This document shows, piece after piece, positions 26,142 through 34,502 of a stretch of 64,000 bases of DNA. The stretch is from an uncultured Caproiciproducens sp. (GTDB lineage: Bacteria > Bacillota > Clostridia > Oscillospirales > Acutalibacteraceae). The stretch's first letter is position 1. Every line of letters starts with the position of its first letter. The stretch lies in the NCBI RefSeq assembly GCF_963664915.1, contig NZ_OY761810.1, positions 1,378,661-1,442,660 on the forward strand. Reading direction: 5' to 3'. The notes beneath the pieces are model-generated. The model had not been told where the DNA came from and made no database searches. It saw only the letters and a program-made list of their open reading frames with translations. The position numbers and the translations under genes were made by a program.

Positions 26142-26327
26142 ATGAATGAAGAAAACAGTGGATACATAGAGAGCTTGGATGGAGCATCTGGAGCAATGAT
26201 GTTCATTTCGGCAACGCTCACTCCAGTTTTCTTTGCCATAGTGTATGTGGTACTTATTTTAATAAATTATGTAGTGCTTCCGACCTTGACGCGCCGAATC
26301 AAAGAAATGTTCAACTATGCTGGGTAA
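26142..26327 (+). CDS. Small membrane protein, probably a truncated Tad/Flp-region gene
   Basis: A 61-residue frame from ATG 26142 with one long hydrophobic segment (TPVFFAIVYVVLILINYVVL) and a basic C-terminus. There is no ribosome-binding site, and the sequence before it is AT-rich junk, so it may be the 3' end of a larger gene. It overlaps the prepilin-peptidase start by 11 bases, which suggests they were one operon. Confidence 0.4.
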   Translation: MNEENSGYIESLDGASGAMMFISATLTPVFFAIVYVVLILINYVVLPTLTRRIKEMFNYAG

Positions 26328-26757
26328 TGAGATCGCTTTACAGGCGGTCTTTTTTCTTGTTCTTTTGCTGACTGTATCTGTGATTGACCTAAGAACAAGA
26401 ACCATACCGGACACTATAAAGGCTTTGATTACCCTGACTGCGTTTTGTGTTTTTGAACCTTGGAATTTGCTGGGCATATTTGCTGCTTTGCCGTTTCTCC
26501 TTGCCGCTGTGTTTTGCGGCGGCATGGGAGGTGGCGATATTAAGCTGATGGCAGCCTGCGGTGTAGTGCTTGGATTACCCTATGGATTGTTTGCGGAAAT
26601 ACTGGGGCTGTTCATGATGCTTGGTTTTTACGCCACATACTGTTGCATACAAAAAATCCGCAAGGCTGAAATAATGAAATCCTTTCCTCTTGCTCCGTTT
26701 CTGTCAATCGGCTGTACTATCGCATATTTCATTAAACTTGAAGGACTAAGTCTATGA
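26317..26757 (+). CDS. A24-family prepilin peptidase (CpaA/TadV-like)
   Basis: A 146-residue membrane protein with the two catalytic aspartate motifs of type IV prepilin peptidases: VIDLRTRTIPD in the first cytoplasmic loop and GMGGGDIKLM (GxGD). Length fits the short CpaA/TadV peptidases without a methyltransferase domain. It would process pilins of a Tad/Flp pilus. No pilin, ATPase or secretin is nearby, so the system is a fragment. The next gene begins four bases before its stop, but is a chimera. Confidence 0.75.
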   Translation: MLGNEIALQAVFFLVLLLTVSVIDLRTRTIPDTIKALITLTAFCVFEPWNLLGIFAALPFLLAAVFCGGMGGGDIKLMAACGVVLGLPYGLFAEILGLFMMLGFYATYCCIQKIRKAEIMKSFPLAPFLSIGCTIAYFIKLEGLSL

Positions 26758-27053
26758 AAAAAATCAAGAAGAAAACCGTCATTGGAGCTGTGTGTCTGCT
26801 TGCTCCTTTGGCGGCAGGTATATACCTTGTTATTATTTTGAGAAAGAAAAGCTTGTTTTCATTTTCTACGAAGTATGTGTGTCCCGACAAGCAGATGGTA
26901 GGAGAAATTTTTAAGGTTGGTATCCCTGCAATGGTGTTTCAACTGCTGACAAGCGTTAGAATGGGAGTCGCCAATATTATGGTTCCCCGCATGACACTTA
27001 GTGATCGTAAGCATCGCATTCTCAGAAAGATGAGAAAAGTCATAGAAAATTAG
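26754..27053 (+). pseudogene. Chimera: CpaB-like N-terminus fused to a MATE fragment
   Basis: The first 22 residues (MKKIKKKTVIGAVCLLAPLA) look like the signal anchor of a CpaB/SAF-type pilus assembly protein and overlap the peptidase stop by four bases. From about residue 23, IYLVIILRKKSLFSFSTKYV and EIFKVGIPAMVFQLLTSVRM are typical of the middle of a MATE transporter. The sequence then turns into unrelated basic residues and stops. This is a deletion junction between a pilus operon and a MATE gene whose N-terminus lies at 27853. Confidence 0.7.
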
Positions 27054-27153
27054 AAGCAATCAGTTCAGTCCCTTCACTTTTTTTCTTAATAGAAGTGAGG
27101 GGATTGTTTATTAAACATATGTTGATTGCAAAATAAATTTGCTTTAAGAACAC

Positions 27154-27182
27154 TTGACAAATGTGTATAGCATCTATATCAT
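27154..27182 (+). promoter_or_regulatory. Promoter of marR-type gene
   Basis: TTGACA (27154-27159) and TATCAT (27177-27182) are 17 bases apart. The first ATG follows only 6 bases after the -10, so the mRNA is nearly leaderless or uses the ATG at 27192 or 27198. Confidence 0.65.
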
Positions 27183-27188
27183 ATTACT

Positions 27189-27671
27189 ATGATGAATATG
27201 AAATTTAAAAACAAAACCAAAATGAGCTATACTTTTTTACGTATAGTAGCGAAGATTTCTGAACTTGACAAGAAAATTCGGTATTATGGGACAGATCATC
27301 CTTTATACGAAGCTGAAATTCACATGATCAAATCCATCAATGAGAATGAAGGTATTCACGTGACGGGTTTGGCAGATATGCTGGGCGTGACGAAAGGCGC
27401 AGTTTCCCAGATAATTATGAAGCTTGAGCATAAGGGTATGATCAGCAAAGATACCGATCCACGTAATCTATCAAGGCTTGTGCTAAGATTGACTTCGAAG
27501 GGTGAAACGGCATATCTGCATCATGAAAAACTGCATCAGAAATATGAAGAGCTTTTTAATACCATACTCGAAAATGCAACAGAGGAAAACAAGGCGTTTC
27601 TGAAGAGCTTTCTCAACTCGCTTGACGAGAGAATTGACACTTTTGAAAAAGAAAAACATAGTGAATTTTGA
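27189..27671 (+). CDS. MarR family transcriptional regulator
   Basis: A 160-residue winged-helix regulator with the MarR core: EIHMIKSINENEGIHVTGLA, then DMLGVTKGAVSQIIMKLEHK, then the wing DTDPRNLSRLVLRLTSKGE. It probably represses an adjacent MATE pump in response to a drug or stress ligand. The MATE gene at 27853 follows, but is truncated, so the pair no longer works. The start is uncertain among ATG codons at 27189, 27192 and 27198 because no ribosome-binding site is visible. Confidence 0.85.
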   Translation: MMNMKFKNKTKMSYTFLRIVAKISELDKKIRYYGTDHPLYEAEIHMIKSINENEGIHVTGLADMLGVTKGAVSQIIMKLEHKGMISKDTDPRNLSRLVLRLTSKGETAYLHHEKLHQKYEELFNTILENATEENKAFLKSFLNSLDERIDTFEKEKHSEF

Positions 27672-27713
27672 CTATGAAAGGTCGATAATGATATGCTGGT
27701 ACTTACAAATTTT

Positions 27714-27748
27714 TACGCAAAGAGTATAGATGCTACACTCTTTGCGTA
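27714..27748. repeat. 12-bp perfect inverted repeat
   Basis: TACGCAAAGAGT (27714-27725) and ACTCTTTGCGTA (27737-27748) with an 11-base spacer lie between the marR-type gene and the truncated MATE gene. It could be a terminator without a T-run or an operator of the regulator. Confidence 0.55.
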
Positions 27749-27852
27749 CACTGATTTTGCGAAACCACCTTAACGAATAGTGAAGCAAATCAATCTAAGA
27801 TATATTTTTTTAAAATAAGCGTATAGAAGGTATACACAACATGTGAAAGGAT

Positions 27853-28218
27853 TTGATTAATATGAACTCAAATGACCAAAGAATTCAAATGATGCGGGAT
27901 GAAAAAATTCCCAAGGTACTGGTTAAAATGGGCGTGCCAGTCATGATAGGTATGCTGGTATCTGCGTTTTACAGTGTAGTTGATGCTTACTTCGTCGGCG
28001 GACTTGGAACCAGCCAGATGGGCGCTGTATCTATTGCATTTCCAATCGTTCAGGTTATAGTTGGACTTGGTATGACCTTCGGAAGCGGAGCGGCTTCTTA
28101 CATTGCTCGCCTTCTGGGCAAAGGGGATACTGACAAAGCGAACCGGACGGCATCAACAGCACTGCTTTCCAGCCTTTTTGTTATGCAAGAGTGGCCTATA
28201 CCACATTATTACATCTAA
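27853..28218 (+). pseudogene. N-terminal fragment of a MATE transporter
   Basis: Encodes the first ~110 residues of a MATE exporter: MRDEKIPKVLVKMGVPVMIG, then SAFYSVVDAYFVGGLGTSQM and FGSGAASYIARLLGKGDTDK. After SSLFVMQ it runs into foreign sequence and stops, about 57 bases before leader copy 3. ATG 27862 has GAAAGGATTTGATTAAT upstream. It and the MATE piece at 26820-27000 may derive from one gene that has been rearranged around the marR-type regulator. Confidence 0.8.
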
Positions 28219-28274
28219 AGGCTGATATAATGTTCATTGGGGAATGGTCGCCTTCTTGGACTAATGCGAACATA

Positions 28275-28408
28275 ACAGGCATCCGAAGCAAAATTTCGAT
28301 GCCTCTGTTTTCAAATAACACCAGAAACAACTTAATAAATGCCATCGGGTAAACAATCAAGAGGCTGTGTTCTTCGTTACTGAAAAACATAGCCGTTTTT
28401 TTGTTGCA
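28275..28408 (+). promoter_or_regulatory. Two-hairpin leader element, copy 3
   Basis: P1 here is AGGCATC/GATGCCT (28277-28283 with 28298-28304), a different sequence but the same structure. The linker CTTAATAAATGCCATCGGGT is conserved. P2 has two changes in its 5' arm (TTAT to CTGT) that keep pairing with the unchanged 3' arm. A seven-T run follows. No target gene remains: a leftward lipoprotein gene lies beyond it. Confidence 0.75.
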
Positions 28409-28442
28409 CAAAATCAGATAATCCCTGCGGATGTCCTCGTTC

Positions 28443-29063
28443 TTAATAGCGGCGGTATAGCTCAAATACGGTTGCCTCCAATACCAGGAGAAGTCTGTCA
28501 TTATTAACATCCAAAAAACTTACAGGTATCGCTAGTCCTGTGGAAGAATCAGAAACACTTAATACTTTTACTTCATCATTCATGTTTAAACTTGGCATAT
28601 CAATTTTATCTACTCTATAAAAAGAATCTGCATTATAATGGATCTCTTCAATATCATAGATTGGCTTATCCAGTTCAAATTGATAAGTCTTATAACCTTC
28701 AAACCCTTTTGATGAAAAGAAATCTTTATCAATTATAATTTGATTGCCAATAATTTTCTGCCCTGTTGGATATTCAGACGCATCATTATAAGAATCTGCA
28801 AACCCCAACAATTTTTTAACGGTCCAAGTTCCATAAAAAAACTTCTCAGTTTCACTATCCAAATCTTTCCTGCCTATAAAAGGTTCCGACGTATTACCTG
28901 GAATATCATTTTCTTCTTTCTTTGCATCCTCAGCTGTTGAAGTACTTTCTGCAATTGATGATTCGATTGCAGGTTCATTTTTTGATACGTATACATTACT
29001 ACACCCGGCCAACCAGGCAGACAATATAAATATTAACGAAAATACAACTACTTTTCCTCTCAT
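28443..29063 (-). CDS. Putative lipoprotein, unknown function
   Basis: A 206-residue protein from ATG 29063, with GGAGGG 5 bases upstream. The signal sequence ends in the lipobox LAGCS, so it should be lipid-anchored outside the membrane. A Ser/Thr/Glu-rich linker follows, then a globular domain with FFYGTWTVKKLLGFADS and NQIIIDKDFFSSKG. That domain resembles small extracellular domains seen in many clostridial hypotheticals. No enzymatic motif was recognised. It faces leader copy 3 tail to tail. Confidence 0.75.
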   Translation of the reverse strand: MRGKVVVFSLIFILSAWLAGCSNVYVSKNEPAIESSIAESTSTAEDAKKEENDIPGNTSEPFIGRKDLDSETEKFFYGTWTVKKLLGFADSYNDASEYPTGQKIIGNQIIIDKDFFSSKGFEGYKTYQFELDKPIYDIEEIHYNADSFYRVDKIDMPSLNMNDEVKVLSVSDSSTGLAIPVSFLDVNNDRLLLVLEATVFELYRRY

Positions 29064-29444
29064 GTTTTCCCTCCATATTAGTATAGTTTCACCAATGAAG
29101 TACTGAAATTTCGTTTGCCTCAATTGCCATAAAAAAGCTTCTAAAAAATTTGCATCCATGGCTTTTTATAACTGACTCCCATTGTTTTATCTCAAGCATG
29201 CAAAGGTCATTTTTACGATTACTTATTATACTACAAGAATTAGCAAAACTCCATATTATATTGATTGCACGGGTGGTCAGCACCAGTTCATATTCTGTAA
29301 TAGGCGATGGGCTGTTCCCCAGAAACACATCGTTTGAATTTGCTCTTTCCCACACTCTTAAAGACAAAGCAAGGCGGAACAAGCTCCAAAAGGCTAAATG
29401 TTTCGTGTATAAATACAAAAATTGTTAACTTTTATAAAAAATAC
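29064..29444. other. Unassigned stretch between lipoprotein and ROK operon
   Basis: About 380 bases with two weak overlapping frames (29150-29428 plus; 29089-29418 minus). Neither has a ribosome-binding site or recognisable domain. It probably contains the right-hand remnant of the mobile region. No repeat shared with the rest of the window was found. Confidence 0.4.
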
Positions 29445-29473
29445 TTGACATGATGATGTTCTTCGATTAATAT
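29445..29473 (+). promoter_or_regulatory. Promoter of the sugar operon
   Basis: TTGACA (29445-29450) and TAATAT (29468-29473) are 17 bases apart, 65 bases before the ROK gene. The AT-rich dyad-like ATTAATATATTAAC over the -10 could be an autoregulatory site. Confidence 0.65.
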
Positions 29474-29537
29474 ATTAACAGAGTAAATCAATTAACACCG
29501 TGTATACAATCTAAAGCGAGAAAAGGACGGCAAAAAA

Positions 29538-30764
29538 ATGACAGGTGCTATAGGCAAAAATAATAGTGATTTGATCGAAATGAATCGCTCTGCTGTTGTA
29601 AGAATATTACAGCAGCAGGAGGTGTGTTCCCGGGCGGACATTGCCAGGCAAACAGGTCTTACCCAGGCGGCTATTACAAAAATAGTAGCGTCGATGATGG
29701 AAATGGGCATTGTAGCCGAAGTGGGAATTATAACGGGCAGCGACAACCGCCGTTCAATAGGGCTTAGGCTGAACGCTGATAAGCATCAAATCATTGGGGT
29801 AAAGTTTGCAAGACAGATGTTCGCAGTAGGCGTGTTCGATATTTCAGGTAAAATATATACCCATACCGAAACAAAGTATCCATTTGACGAAGATCCCCGA
29901 AAGGTGCTTTTCGCTATGAAAAAGCAGATTCACGATATGCTGAATAAATATGAAAATGTAGTTTCCATTGGCCTTGCTGTTCCGGGACCTTACTTGAGGG
30001 ATGAAGGCCGCATTGCTGTAGTAACCCAAATGTCTGCTTGGCACACGATCAATTTTATTGAGGAATTCAAGGAAGAGTTTAATAAGCCTGTTTTTATAGA
30101 GCATGACGCAAACGCGGGCGCGTTGGCCGAATGGTTATTTGGAGGTCATCCCCAGCCGCTGCACACACTGGCATATTTTTTGGTAGGCGACGGCGTGGGT
30201 GCCGGTATTATTGAGCGTGGCCGCCTTTTTCTGGGTGTGCAGGGCACAGCATGTGAAACCGGGCATATTAGCGTGGATATCCACGGCCCGCGCTGTGAAT
30301 GCGGGAACTATGGCTGCCTGGAGATGTACTGTTCGGCTCCGGCCATATTGAAGAAAGTGCAGGAGCGTGTGCCGGAATGCCTTTCCAGCGACAATCCGCA
30401 AAGCAGTGACGCCTGCACCGCCGTTTTTGAAGCGGCTCGTGCCGGCAATCAAAAAGCGCTGGATGTGGTGCGGGAGACAGCGGAGTATATCGGTTACGGC
30501 TGTGTTACTCTGATAAACGCCTATAACCCCGACATTATTATCATTGGGGACGTCGTATCTCAGGGAGGGGATTTGCTGCTGCCTATTATTCAGGAAGTGG
30601 TCGGGCAGCGCGTTATTCCCGAACTGCACACCAGGGTTCGGATTAAAATATCTGACCTCAAGGTGGATCCCACCCTTTATGGCGCAGCCGCTACAGCAAC
30701 GGATAAGGTGTTACAACTGCCCAGTAAGTTTTCGGCGGCTGGCAAAAGGGGGCAAGAGAAATGA
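29538..30764 (+). CDS. ROK family transcriptional regulator (XylR/NagC-like)
   Basis: A 408-residue regulator: N-terminal helix-turn-helix RSAVVRILQQQEVCSRADIA and RQTGLTQAAITKIV, then an ROK sugar-kinase-like domain. The zinc motif CECGNYGCLEMYC and the glycine-rich VGDGVGAGIIERGRLFLG segment are present. ROK regulators usually repress sugar catabolic operons until a sugar or sugar phosphate binds. It is the first gene of an operon with a HAD phosphatase and a monosaccharide ABC transporter, overlapping the next gene by four bases, so it probably controls that operon. Confidence 0.88.
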   Translation: MTGAIGKNNSDLIEMNRSAVVRILQQQEVCSRADIARQTGLTQAAITKIVASMMEMGIVAEVGIITGSDNRRSIGLRLNADKHQIIGVKFARQMFAVGVFDISGKIYTHTETKYPFDEDPRKVLFAMKKQIHDMLNKYENVVSIGLAVPGPYLRDEGRIAVVTQMSAWHTINFIEEFKEEFNKPVFIEHDANAGALAEWLFGGHPQPLHTLAYFLVGDGVGAGIIERGRLFLGVQGTACETGHISVDIHGPRCECGNYGCLEMYCSAPAILKKVQERVPECLSSDNPQSSDACTAVFEAARAGNQKALDVVRETAEYIGYGCVTLINAYNPDIIIIGDVVSQGGDLLLPIIQEVVGQRVIPELHTRVRIKISDLKVDPTLYGAAATATDKVLQLPSKFSAAGKRGQEK

Positions 30765-31594
30765 TTGCTCCCGAAACAATCCAATATAAAATGGTCTTTT
30801 GCGATATTGACGGGACGCTCTTAGACTCAACAAACCGTATTTCTTCGGGTACCAGACAAAAAATACAGGAGCTCCATCGTATCGGGATCCCTTTTATACT
30901 TGTTTCGGCGCGTATGCCCTCGGGGATTTTTCCTCTGCAGCGCGAATTGGGAATAAAAGCACCCATTGTTTGCTACAGTGGCGCGCTGATCCTCAATGAA
31001 CAAGAGGAATCAATTAAAACTGTCGGTATCGACCGTGAAAAAGCGATTTTGATTGATGATTTCGTCAAAAGAGAATGGAAGCATGTTTGTTGCAGTGCCT
31101 ATTGTCACTATGACTGGATTTCAGGCAATATTCATGACAAATGGATCGTGCAGGAACAAAGCATCACGGCATCGGTGCCAAAAGAAGGCAAAATTTCTGA
31201 TTTTATTCCACAAAAAGGGCATATACATAAGCTTTTGTGTATGGGGGAAGCCGTGGCGATTACGGACCTGAACGATGCACTTAAAGAAAATTTCCACGGG
31301 CTTTCCGTTTACCGCTCCAAAGACACCTATCTTGAAATTATGGACGGAGCTGTCTCAAAATCCGGCGCGGTCAAGTATCTTTGCAAGGCCTATCAGATTC
31401 CCATCGAAGCTACCGTATCCTTCGGTGACAATTTCAACGACATGGATATGCTGCTCGCCACCGGTACCTGCTTTGCGATGGGAAATGCGCCGGCAGAGGT
31501 AAAAAAGCAGGTGCGAAATGTGACGGCAGACAATGACCACGAGGGTGTGCTCGCGGGACTTGAACAGCTGAAATTTGCAGAAAACCGCATATAA
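30761..31594 (+). CDS. Cof-type HAD hydrolase (probable sugar phosphatase)
   Basis: A 277-residue HAD-superfamily type IIB phosphatase. Motif I CDIDGTLLDS holds the catalytic aspartates, motif II is LVSARMPSG, and motif IV is VSFGDNFNDMDML. Cof-type enzymes dephosphorylate sugar phosphates and similar metabolites. Starts inside the ROK stop (ATGA overlap) and is followed by the transporter ATPase. In this context it may relieve sugar-phosphate stress or tune the inducer; the substrate cannot be read from sequence. Confidence 0.88.
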   Translation: MIAPETIQYKMVFCDIDGTLLDSTNRISSGTRQKIQELHRIGIPFILVSARMPSGIFPLQRELGIKAPIVCYSGALILNEQEESIKTVGIDREKAILIDDFVKREWKHVCCSAYCHYDWISGNIHDKWIVQEQSITASVPKEGKISDFIPQKGHIHKLLCMGEAVAITDLNDALKENFHGLSVYRSKDTYLEIMDGAVSKSGAVKYLCKAYQIPIEATVSFGDNFNDMDMLLATGTCFAMGNAPAEVKKQVRNVTADNDHEGVLAGLEQLKFAENRI

Positions 31595-31634
31595 ATTTTG
31601 CTTGCGAACATGCAAGCGTATGGGGAGTGTAGTT

Positions 31635-33212
31635 ATGGAACGTCCCTTAATCCTGCAGATGCAAGGTATTACTAAGCTCTTTCCGGGTGTGCGTGCGCTC
31701 GACGATGTGACACTGGAGATATGCCAAGGCGATATTCACGCAATTTGCGGAGAGAATGGCGCGGGAAAATCAACTTTAATGAATGTCCTTTCCGGTGTTT
31801 ATCCTCACGGCTCCTATGAAGGCAAGATTATCTACATGGGTAATGAAATTGCTTTCAAGGACATCAAAGAATCGGAGAGAACCGGAATCGCGATTATTCA
31901 CCAGGAGCTGACAATGATTCCGGAGCTGTCCATCACCGAAAACATTTTTTTGGGAAACGAGACAGTCAATCACGGGCTGATTGACTGGGACACCGAACGG
32001 CGCCGAACGGCCGAGCTGCTTGAGAGGGTAGGACTGACTGTCGATCCCGGCACCCTGATTAAACACCTGGGCGTAGGCCAGCAGCAGCTCGTAGAAATTG
32101 CAAAGGCGCTTTCCAAAAACGTCAGGCTGTTGATTCTGGATGAGCCAACCTCCGCGCTCAACGAGACCGACTCCGCGAATTTGCTCGATCTTATGCGAGG
32201 CTTAAAAAGCCGGGATATCACCTGCATCATGATTTCGCATAAGCTCAATGAGATCGCGGCGATAGCCGACGCTGTCACAGTAATCCGTGATGGTCGTACT
32301 GTCGAAACTTTCCACGTGGAAGCAGGACAAATTGATGAGGACCGTATTATCCGCGCTATGGTAGGGCGCTCCATCGAAAACCGCTACCCCGCCCACGAAT
32401 CGAATCCCGGCGAGGTGATCTTCGAAGTGTCCGACTGGCGTGTGGAAGATCCCGATATTCCGGGACGGCTGATCTGCAAGGATTCCAGTTTCTTTGTCAG
32501 AGCTGGAGAAATCGTAGGCTTCGCCGGACTTATGGGCGCGGGAAGAACGGAACTGATGAGGTCTGTCTTTGGGAGAAACTACGGGATCTACCTTGGTGGT
32601 TCTATCAAAATCAAGGGCAAGGAAATTCGTGTTGCTTCTGTTTCCTCCGCTATCCGTCAGGGTATCGCCTATGTACCGGAAGATCGTAAAAATCTGGGGC
32701 TCAATCTGATAGATACTATCCGTATTACTACTGTTTCGGCAAATCTAAAGGCAATACTGCGTGGCAGGCTCCTTGATTTGGATAAGGAATTTCAGGTTGC
32801 CGAACAGCAACGCTCCTCCCTAAACGTCAAAACGAACAGCGTTAACAGCGGCGTGTCCACCTTGTCCGGCGGGAACCAACAAAAGGTGGTTCTGGGCAAG
32901 TGGATGTTCACTGAGCCGGAAGTTCTGATTCTTGACGAGCCCACCCGCGGGATTGATGTTGGTGCCAAATATGAAATTTACCGCTTGATTCAGAAGCTTG
33001 CGGATCAGGGGAAAGCAGTGATTATCGTTTCCTCCGAGCTGCCCGAGCTGCTTGGCATATCGGATAGAATCTACACCGTTTTTGAAGGAAGCATAACCGG
33101 CGTGCTAAACCGCCAAGAGGCCGATCAGGAAAAACTCATGAGAATGATGACAAATACCTCTAAATTGGATTCGAACTCAGAAAGGACGGAGATGCTTTAT
33201 GAGATATCTTAA
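31635..33212 (+). CDS. Monosaccharide ABC transporter ATP-binding protein (GguA/MmsA type)
   Basis: A 525-residue duplicated ABC ATPase. The first domain has Walker A CGENGAGKSTLMN, signature LGVGQQQLVE and Walker B LLILDEPTSALNE. The second has a degenerate Walker A (GLMGAGRTEL) but intact STLSGGNQQKVVLGKW and LILDEPTRGIDVG, as usual in CUT2 sugar importers. The start is ATG 31635 after GGGGAGTG; the frame is open 60 bases earlier, into the HAD gene. It overlaps the permease by 14 bases. It energises uptake of a monosaccharide such as xylose, arabinose, galactose or glucose. Confidence 0.93.
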   Translation: MERPLILQMQGITKLFPGVRALDDVTLEICQGDIHAICGENGAGKSTLMNVLSGVYPHGSYEGKIIYMGNEIAFKDIKESERTGIAIIHQELTMIPELSITENIFLGNETVNHGLIDWDTERRRTAELLERVGLTVDPGTLIKHLGVGQQQLVEIAKALSKNVRLLILDEPTSALNETDSANLLDLMRGLKSRDITCIMISHKLNEIAAIADAVTVIRDGRTVETFHVEAGQIDEDRIIRAMVGRSIENRYPAHESNPGEVIFEVSDWRVEDPDIPGRLICKDSSFFVRAGEIVGFAGLMGAGRTELMRSVFGRNYGIYLGGSIKIKGKEIRVASVSSAIRQGIAYVPEDRKNLGLNLIDTIRITTVSANLKAILRGRLLDLDKEFQVAEQQRSSLNVKTNSVNSGVSTLSGGNQQKVVLGKWMFTEPEVLILDEPTRGIDVGAKYEIYRLIQKLADQGKAVIIVSSELPELLGISDRIYTVFEGSITGVLNRQEADQEKLMRMMTNTSKLDSNSERTEMLYEIS

Positions 33213-34446
33213 GAAAGTACTTGGCGGCGGACTGCGGCAGTACAGCATGGTGATTGCTTTAGTGGCACTTACCCTGATCTTTAATATTACTTCGGGAGGA
33301 AGGATGATTACCTCCTCCAACTTTCAGAACCTGATATCCGGTAATGCTTATGTGCTGGTACTGGCAATAGGAATGCTGATGGTGATTGTGATCGGGCAGA
33401 TTGATCTATCCGTCGGCTCGGTGGCCGGATTCTCCGGAATGGTGATGGCTCTTTCGGCACGGGATCTTGGATGGCCTTGGTGGCTCGCGGTGCTACTCAG
33501 CCTTGCAATCGGCGCTGCTGCCGGAGCGTGGCAAGGGTTCTGGCTCTCCAAGTTCGGCATTCCCGGCTTTATTACAACCTTGGGCGGCATGATGATTTTC
33601 CGCGGCGGCGTCATCTGGATTTCCAAGTCCATCTCGGTGCCGGCACCGACGGAACTCAAAGTGTTCGGCTCTGGGTATTTGCCCGAATGGGGCCCTGATT
33701 TTACTGGAATGAACAACTCGACGCTGCTGCTGGGCATCATTGCGATCGCCGCTTTCGCTTTTATGCAATTACGCCGGCGTAAACGTTCGGCAACTCTGAC
33801 CGGAAAAACAGAGGAGCTTTGGCCGGTGGTGGTTCGGATTATTTTGGTCGCTGTTGTCATTGGTTACATAACATGGATTTTCGGTACCGGGCGTCCCGGC
33901 ACATCGTTCCCCATACCGGGCCTGATTCTTGTGGTTTTGGTCATTATTTACAATACCATTACCCAGCGCACCAGATTTGGCCGCCATGTCTACGCTGTTG
34001 GAGGCAACAAAACATCGGCTGCACTGTCCGGTGTGAATGTTCAGAGAACTTATTTCCTCACTATGCTGAATATGTCCCTGCTTGCGGCTTTGGCCGGAAT
34101 CATGTTTGTGGGCCGGTCAACCGCGGCCGGTCCGTCGGACGGCACCGGATGGGAAATGGACGCCATTGCGTCGGTCTTTATTGGCGGCGCGGCTGTTTCG
34201 GGTGGTGTTGGAACCATTACTGCCACAATGGTCGGTGGACTGGTGATGGCTGTTCTCAACTCCGGGTTGATGCTCATGGGTGTTGGCGCTGACCGTACGC
34301 AGGTTATTAAGGGCTTTGTGCTGCTTGCTGCGGTTGCTTTCGATGTTTTCAACAAGCAGCAGGGCCACTCGTCCATCATAGGAAGACTGTTTCCCGCAAA
34401 GGAAGGCAAACCTCAGGAAGCTAACCCTGCCAGCAGCGATTATTGA
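33199..34446 (+). CDS. Monosaccharide ABC transporter permease (GguB/MmsB type)
   Basis: A 415-residue CUT2-family permease with about ten to twelve membrane segments. Recognisable segments are VIVIGQIDLSVGSVAGFSGM, FGIPGFITTLGGMMIFRGGV and FGRHVYAVGGNKTSAALSGV. A longer cytoplasmic loop (QLRRRKRSATLTGKTEE) in the middle matches the GguB/MmsB subgroup rather than short RbsC. It overlaps the ATPase gene and is followed 56 bases later by the binding protein, giving a complete importer. Confidence 0.93.
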   Translation: MRYLKKVLGGGLRQYSMVIALVALTLIFNITSGGRMITSSNFQNLISGNAYVLVLAIGMLMVIVIGQIDLSVGSVAGFSGMVMALSARDLGWPWWLAVLLSLAIGAAAGAWQGFWLSKFGIPGFITTLGGMMIFRGGVIWISKSISVPAPTELKVFGSGYLPEWGPDFTGMNNSTLLLGIIAIAAFAFMQLRRRKRSATLTGKTEELWPVVVRIILVAVVIGYITWIFGTGRPGTSFPIPGLILVVLVIIYNTITQRTRFGRHVYAVGGNKTSAALSGVNVQRTYFLTMLNMSLLAALAGIMFVGRSTAAGPSDGTGWEMDAIASVFIGGAAVSGGVGTITATMVGGLVMAVLNSGLMLMGVGADRTQVIKGFVLLAAVAFDVFNKQQGHSSIIGRLFPAKEGKPQEANPASSDY

Positions 34447-34502
34447 AAGACTGATGGCCGGGTCTTGCATATTAGTCGAAGGACTTAAAACAGGAGGTTA
34501 AT

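Noticed and set aside
29089-29428. Two overlapping frames of about 90-110 codons on opposite strands
   Set aside because: Neither has a ribosome-binding site or recognisable domain; I could not decide that either is a gene.
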